The notes under the pieces are model-generated. The model was not told the origin of the DNA and searched no databases. It saw only the letters and a list, made by a program, of their open reading frames with translations. The translations under genes were made by a program, and so were the position numbers. From JANNSW01 sp031431235 (GTDB taxonomy: Bacteria > Pseudomonadota > Alphaproteobacteria > Rhizobiales > Hyphomicrobiaceae): a stretch of DNA of 9,190 nt. Position 1 is the first letter of the stretch, and each line of letters opens with the position of its first letter. This document shows positions 5,696 to 9,190 of this stretch, one piece after another. The stretch is from contig JANPDA010000128.1 in the NCBI GenBank assembly GCA_031431235.1, positions 1-9,190 of the forward strand, read 5' to 3'.

Positions 5696-6303
5696 ACCTT
5701 CGGCTTCTCGAACGTCACCAGCACCTTGAAATCGGCGGGGCGCGAGCCGTCCGGCAGGTCCACGGTGACAGTGCGCACAGCCGAGAAGTGCCCGATCGGA
5801 TTGGACGCGTCCATGGCGGTCTCGATTTGCAGCCGGTCGGTCAGGACGACCTCGCGCAGACCGTTCTGAACCGTCACGGCAACCGGCAATGCGACTGTTC
5901 CCGGCACACCGCGCGGCCCCAGCAGCACCTTGCCGGAGAACCCGTACTTGATGGTGAGGCGGCCCGGATCGAGCCGGCATTCGCGCGCCGTCTGCGTGAT
6001 CTCGCCGCGGTGCACGATGCCGAGCGCATCACCGTCGCGGCCCTTCTCGTAGACCGTCAGCTCCTTCTGCCCCGCAATCGTCGTGAACTGCGGGCAATTG
6101 CTCGCGACCTGGGCAAGGTCGACCATGCCGGTCGAATTCGCATCATTCTTGGCCGCGTTCAGCAGGCTCGCCTCGTTGACCGCTGTCGCCGGCTCGGTCG
6201 AGGACGTCTGGCCGAGAAACCCCGACGTCATGGAGGACATGCCGCAGCCCGTCAGCATCCCTGCGCAGAGGAGAGCGGCCGTGCCGCGCGTCCATCGCAT
6301 CAT
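5692..6303 (-). CDS. putative lipoprotein of unknown function
   Basis: The product has 203 residues and I recognise no named family. The N-terminus is a typical lipoprotein signal: positively charged start (MMRWTRG), hydrophobic core (TAALLCAGM), and lipobox LTGC with the lipidated Cys20. Processing by signal peptidase II would leave an envelope-anchored protein. The residue after the cysteine is Gly, not Asp, so under the E. coli rule it would go to the outer membrane. The mature part (roughly 60-203) is rich in predicted beta-strand and carries two further cysteines (CPQF and ECRLD), which could form a disulfide. The start at 6303 is chosen for the lipobox position and a GAGGTGG ribosome site. 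The frame is open further upstream to 6543, but that would bury the signal peptide and overlap ispH. A neighbouring ATG at 6300 is an equally close alternative. Confidence 0.75.
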   Translation of the reverse strand: MMRWTRGTAALLCAGMLTGCGMSSMTSGFLGQTSSTEPATAVNEASLLNAAKNDANSTGMVDLAQVASNCPQFTTIAGQKELTVYEKGRDGDALGIVHRGEITQTARECRLDPGRLTIKYGFSGKVLLGPRGVPGTVALPVAVTVQNGLREVVLTDRLQIETAMDASNPIGHFSAVRTVTVDLPDGSRPADFKVLVTFEKPKV

Positions 6304-6490
6304 TGCCACCTCGATCGGCCCTTTTCGTGTGCTCGCCGACAGATCTTGCAGTCTTGTTCTCGCGGCGTGATCGTCCGTCTGCGAATCAGATTCTATCCCC
6401 ACCCATCGGGACCCTAGCACCCAGACGACGCTGCTCCAAGCATGCTTCACCGTTGACTGTTGCGGCCTTCTGGCCCATTCGAGGCCGATC
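6304..6490. promoter_or_regulatory. divergent promoter region between the lipoprotein gene and ispH
   Basis: This 187-base gap separates genes that point away from each other, so it should hold two promoters. Toward ispH there is a TTGACT at 6453-6458, but no good -10 at the right distance. Toward the lipoprotein gene a TAGAAT-like -10 is visible (minus strand, around 6390), without a convincing -35. The ispH ribosome site is GAGG at 6481-6484, 6 bases before its ATG. No operator symmetry or riboswitch-like fold was recognised. Confidence 0.35.
6306..6312 (-). promoter_or_regulatory. ribosome binding site of the lipoprotein gene
   Basis: On the minus strand GAGGTGG ends 2 bases before the ATG at 6303, with its GAGG core 5 bases away and 8 bases from the second ATG at 6300. 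It supports the start that places a lipobox at residue 20, and argues against the longer frame. Confidence 0.55.
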
Positions 6491-7471
6491 ATGAGCACCC
6501 ACTCCCCAGTTTCGACCGTCGCGACCGATCGCCCTCGACTCACGATCCTGCTCGCGGCCCCGCGCGGCTTCTGTGCTGGCGTCGACCGGGCGATCCAGAT
6601 CGTCGAGCTGGCACTCCAGAAGTATGGCGCCCCAGTCTATGTGCGCCACGAGATCGTGCACAACCGCTATGTGGTCGACAGCCTCAAGGCCAAAGGCGCC
6701 ATTTTCGTGGAGGAGCTCGGCGAAATCCCCGATGACGGCCGGCCCGTGGTTTTTTCGGCACATGGCGTGCCGCGCAGCGTGCCGCGCGAGGCCGCCCGGC
6801 GGCGGATGTTCTTCCTCGATGCCACCTGCCCGCTCGTCTCCAAGGTGCATGTGGAGGCCGAGCGCCACCATGGCGAAGGCCACGAGATGATTCTGATCGG
6901 CCACGCTGGCCATCCGGAGGTGATCGGAACGATGGGTCAGCTGCCCGAGGGCGCGGTGCACCTGGTCGAGACCGCCGAGGACGCCCGCAAGATCGCTCCG
7001 GCCCATCCCGACCGGCTCGCCTACATCACGCAGACGACGCTCTCGGTCGACGACACGGCCGAGATCGTGGAGATCCTCAGGTGGCGATTCCCCTCGATCG
7101 CCGGCCCGCACAAGGAGGACATCTGCTACGCGACCACCAACCGCCAAGCCTGCGTCAAGGTGATCGCCGCGCGCGCCGACCGGGTGATCGTCGTCGGCTC
7201 GCCCAACAGCTCCAACTCGATGCGGCTGGTCGAGGTCGCGGAGCGCGCGGGCTGCCCGAAGGCCATGCTGGTGCAGCGGGCGAGCGAGATTCCCTGGAGC
7301 GAGATCGAGGGCGCCGCCGTGGTCGGCATCACGGCGGGCGCCTCCGCGCCGGAAGTGCTGGTCGACGAGATGATCGCGGCCTTTTCTCAACGCTTTCGCA
7401 CAACCGTCGAGACCGTCACGACCGCGCAGGAGGACATTGCCTTCAACCTGCCGCGCGAGCTGCGGATCTGA
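6491..7471 (+). CDS. ispH: 4-hydroxy-3-methylbut-2-enyl diphosphate reductase
   Basis: The product is IspH (LytB), the last enzyme of the MEP (non-mevalonate) isoprenoid pathway. It reduces HMBPP to isopentenyl and dimethylallyl diphosphate using an oxygen-sensitive iron-sulfur cluster in the cytoplasm. It has 326 residues, the usual size with a short N-terminal extension. The three cluster cysteines are Cys28 (APRGFCAGVDRAI), Cys113 (DATCPLVSKVH) and Cys212 (ICYATTNRQ). Substrate-binding and catalytic residues are also present: His53 in VRHEIVHN, His91 in SAHGVP, and His141-Pro-Glu143 in GHAGHPEV, where the Glu matches E. coli Glu126. SPNSSNS around 237-243 is the diphosphate-binding segment. 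It is the first gene of the run ispH-thrB-rnhA and is divergent from the lipoprotein gene. Confidence 0.98.
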   Translation: MSTHSPVSTVATDRPRLTILLAAPRGFCAGVDRAIQIVELALQKYGAPVYVRHEIVHNRYVVDSLKAKGAIFVEELGEIPDDGRPVVFSAHGVPRSVPREAARRRMFFLDATCPLVSKVHVEAERHHGEGHEMILIGHAGHPEVIGTMGQLPEGAVHLVETAEDARKIAPAHPDRLAYITQTTLSVDDTAEIVEILRWRFPSIAGPHKEDICYATTNRQACVKVIAARADRVIVVGSPNSSNSMRLVEVAERAGCPKAMLVQRASEIPWSEIEGAAVVGITAGASAPEVLVDEMIAAFSQRFRTTVETVTTAQEDIAFNLPRELRI

Positions 7472-7486
7472 GAGCGCGACCAGACC

Positions 7487-8464
7487 ATGGCTGTCTATAC
7501 GGAAGTCCCCGACGAGGAGCTGGAAGCCTTCATCGCCGGCTACGGCATCGGCACCATCACCTCCTGCAAGGGGATCGCGGAGGGGGTCGAGAACTCCAAC
7601 TATCTGCTGCAGACGACGACCGGGCGGTTCATCCTGACGCTCTACGAGAAGCGGGTCCGGCGCGAGGACCTGCCCTTCTTCCTCGGGCTGATGGAGCACC
7701 TCGCAGCTGCTGGCCTCACCTGCCCGACGCCCTTGCGCGATCGCGACGGACAGATGCTGCGCGAGCTGGCCGGGCGGGCGGCAGCCCTCGTCAGCTTCCT
7801 CGACGGCGTCTGGATCAGGCGGCCGCAGCCCTGGCACTGCGCAGCGCTCGGGCAAGCGCTCGCGGGGTTGCATCTGAGGGGGCGTGATTTCCAGATCAAG
7901 CGCGCCAACGCCCTTTCGCTCGAAGGCTGGCACGCCATCGCCACGGGGCTCGGAGCCGACGCGGAACGGGTTTCCCCTGGGCTCGCGGACCTCGTCAAAA
8001 CCGAGCTTGCCGCGCTCGACCGCCTCTGGCCCTCCGGATTGCCCGAAGGCGTCATTCACGCCGACCTCTTTCCCAACAACGTGTTCTTCCTCGGCGACCA
8101 GCTGTCGGGCCTGATCGATTTCTACTTCGCCTGCAACGATTTCCTCGCCTACGACATCGCCGTCTGCCTGAATGCCTGGTGCTTCACGCCCGAGCACACG
8201 TTCAGCCCGGAGCGGGCAGCCGCGCTGCTCGCCGGCTACGAGAGCGGCCGGCCGCTCGAGCCGGCCGAGCGCATGGCGCTGCCCGCCCTCTGCCGCGGCG
8301 CCGCGCTGCGCTTCCTGCTGACGCGCGCGCACGACTGGCTGCATACGGCGCCCGACGCCTTCGTCACCCGGCTCGATCCGATCGAGTATGTGGCGAAACT
8401 CCGCTTCTTCCAGGGCCTCGGATCGGCGGCCGAGCTGGGGCTCGCTCCCGGCGGAGTGCGCTGA
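7487..8464 (+). CDS. thrB: homoserine kinase (aminoglycoside-phosphotransferase fold)
   Basis: The product phosphorylates L-homoserine with ATP to O-phosphohomoserine, the substrate of threonine synthase. This 325-residue form has the choline-kinase/APH-like fold used by many alphaproteobacteria, not the GHMP-kinase fold of E. coli ThrB. Visible marks are the N-terminal ATP-binding sheet with GVENSNYLLQTTTGRFILTLYE (residues 33-54), the catalytic loop HADLFPNN at 191-198 (Asp193 as base, Asn198 as metal ligand), and the metal-binding LIDFYF with Asp211. It begins 15 bases after the ispH stop, without a strong Shine-Dalgarno sequence, so translation may depend on the preceding gene. The assignment over other APH-fold kinases rests on the family-typical N-terminus (MAVYTEV), the FLTLYEKRV-like segment and the ispH/rnhA context. 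Confidence 0.94.
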   Translation: MAVYTEVPDEELEAFIAGYGIGTITSCKGIAEGVENSNYLLQTTTGRFILTLYEKRVRREDLPFFLGLMEHLAAAGLTCPTPLRDRDGQMLRELAGRAAALVSFLDGVWIRRPQPWHCAALGQALAGLHLRGRDFQIKRANALSLEGWHAIATGLGADAERVSPGLADLVKTELAALDRLWPSGLPEGVIHADLFPNNVFFLGDQLSGLIDFYFACNDFLAYDIAVCLNAWCFTPEHTFSPERAAALLAGYESGRPLEPAERMALPALCRGAALRFLLTRAHDWLHTAPDAFVTRLDPIEYVAKLRFFQGLGSAAELGLAPGGVR

Positions 8465-8466
8465 CC

Positions 8467-8937
8467 ATGCCCCATATCGTCGTGCATACCGACGGCGCCT
8501 GCTCGGGCAATCCGGGTCCAGGGGGCTGGGCCGCGATCCTCGTCTCGGGCTCGCATAGGAAGGAGCTGAACGGGGGCGCGGCCGATACCACCAACAACCG
8601 GATGGAGCTGACCGCCGCCATCATGGCGCTCGAAACCATGAAGAAGCCCTCGACCGTCGACCTGCACACGGATTCCAACTATGTGCGCGACGGCATCACC
8701 AAGTGGATCCACGGCTGGAAGCGCAACGGCTGGAAGACCGCCGACAGGAAGCCCGTCAAGAATGCCGAGCTCTGGCAACGCCTGGAGCTGGCGCTCGCCC
8801 GCCACGAGGTCGCCTGGCACTGGGTCAAGGGCCACGCCGGCGATCCCGAGAACGAGCGCGCCGACGAGCTCGCCCGCGCAGGCATGCGGCCGTTCAAGCG
8901 GGGCGGGACGGCGGGGGCCGAGGCGGACGGGGGGTAG
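8467..8937 (+). CDS. rnhA: ribonuclease HI
   Basis: The product cleaves the RNA strand of RNA-DNA hybrids, removing R-loops and primer remnants. It has 156 residues, nearly the same as E. coli RNase HI (155). The complete catalytic set is present: Asp9 (HTDGACSGNPGPGGW), Glu47 (NNRMELTAAI), Asp69 (HTDSNYV), His123 (VKGHAGDPENERAD) and Asp133. The basic handle region TKWIHGWKRNGWKTADRKPVKN (about 78-99), used for hybrid binding, is intact. The last 15 or so residues are Gly/Ala-rich and look unstructured. ATG 8467 follows the thrB stop by 2 bases, with GGAG at 8453-8456 inside the end of thrB, so the pair is very probably co-translated from one message. Confidence 0.97.
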   Translation: MPHIVVHTDGACSGNPGPGGWAAILVSGSHRKELNGGAADTTNNRMELTAAIMALETMKKPSTVDLHTDSNYVRDGITKWIHGWKRNGWKTADRKPVKNAELWQRLELALARHEVAWHWVKGHAGDPENERADELARAGMRPFKRGGTAGAEADGG

Positions 8938-9025
8938 GAAGGAGGCGCGTCGCGACCCGCATAGGGCCGGCGAGAGGCGCCCATGGCGCATGATCGAAAA
9001 CCGGCTCTCCGACACTGAGGTGGCC

Positions 9026-9050
9026 CCACTTGTTCCGCTTGGACAAGTGG
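9026..9050. repeat. 8-base perfect inverted repeat
   Basis: CCACTTGT (9026-9033) and ACAAGTGG (9043-9050) are exact reverse complements. Two further pairs, CC (9035-9036) with GG (9041-9042), extend the stem past a single bulged T around a GCTT loop. No T run follows on either strand, so it does not look like an intrinsic terminator. TTCCGCTTG at 9033/9034 onward also nearly repeats the arm, giving overlapping near-copies of CACTTG. Confidence 0.55.
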
Positions 9051-9068
9051 AACGTCTGCCGGGGTTGG

Positions 9069-9103
9069 GCTGCCGAGCTGATCGGCAGCAGGCTTCTCTT
9101 TCT
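9069..9103 (+). terminator. possible terminator of the ispH-thrB-rnhA run
   Basis: GCTGCCGA (9069-9076) and TCGGCAGC (9082-9089) are exact reverse complements around a 5-base loop (GCTGA). A T-rich but C-interrupted stretch (TTCTCTTTCT) begins 4 bases after the stem. It could end the rnhA transcript about 130 bases beyond the stop. The delayed and mixed T tract makes it weaker than the glnT terminator. Confidence 0.4.
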
Positions 9104-9190
9104 GGAGTAAGGACACCGACGACAATAAACGAATCGAATTGAAGCGTATGCAGTCGGCCCAGCCGTTTTCCCGGCCAAGCGACCAGCAGG

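Larger units (their letters stand above)
8938..9190. other. right-edge region without a recognisable gene
   Basis: No frame on either strand in these 253 bases looks like a known protein or has a credible start with a ribosome site. It holds two perfect inverted repeats (9026-9050 and 9069-9089). The composition becomes less GC-rich from about 9090 onward, which suggests a change of sequence origin or the leader of a gene beyond the edge. A frame opening with ATG at 9148 runs off the window, but it is too short to judge. Confidence 0.4.

Noticed and set aside
6304..6543. 80-residue N-terminal extension of the minus-strand lipoprotein
   Set aside because: It would place the signal peptide and lipobox in the middle of the protein and overlap ispH. 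A ribosome site fits the start at 6303.
6386..8344. Long minus-strand open frame (about 650 codons) opposite ispH and thrB
   Set aside because: It spans two clearly real plus-strand genes and shows no protein family, so it is a shadow frame.

Overview
The window is GC-rich chromosomal DNA, most likely from an alphaproteobacterium. The main support is the gene order ispH-thrB-rnhA (IspH, a homoserine kinase of the aminoglycoside-phosphotransferase fold, RNase HI), which I know as an alphaproteobacterial arrangement, together with a bacterial-type aspartyl-tRNA synthetase and a type III (GlnT/GmaS-like) glutamine synthetase. Nothing in the sequence fixes the genus.

Layout from left to right: (1) The 3' end of an unrecognised plus-strand gene (to 139), then an OsmC-family thiol peroxidase/hydrolase (276-740). 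(2) A glutamine-synthetase family enzyme, glnT (808-2115), closed by a clear intrinsic terminator (2137-2166). (3) A compact type II toxin-antitoxin pair, vapBC (2312-2964), with a perfect inverted-repeat operator over its promoter. It is visibly less GC-rich than its neighbours and looks like an acquired cassette between two housekeeping blocks. (4) aspS (3087-4997), followed by a CPBP/CAAX-type membrane protease (about 5056-5667). (5) A minus-strand lipoprotein gene (5692-6303), convergent with the protease gene and divergent from ispH. (6) The operon-like run ispH (6491-7471), thrB (7487-8464), rnhA (8467-8937), with gaps of 15 and 2 bases. (7) A 253-base tail without a recognisable gene, holding two perfect inverted repeats.

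Most genes are housekeeping and independent of each other: isoprenoid precursor synthesis (IspH), threonine synthesis (ThrB), RNA-DNA hybrid removal (RnhA), tRNA charging (AspS), nitrogen or methylamine assimilation (GlnT/GmaS), and hydroperoxide defence (OsmC). The only accessory system is vapBC. I see no CRISPR array, phage gene, tRNA, rRNA or complete insertion sequence. I do not see an evident undescribed multi-gene system. The points most worth a second look are the vapBC operator architecture, the stand-alone glnT/gmaS-like gene, the non-discriminating signature in AspRS, a probable non-ATG upstream start for the CPBP protein, and the inverted repeats at the right edge.
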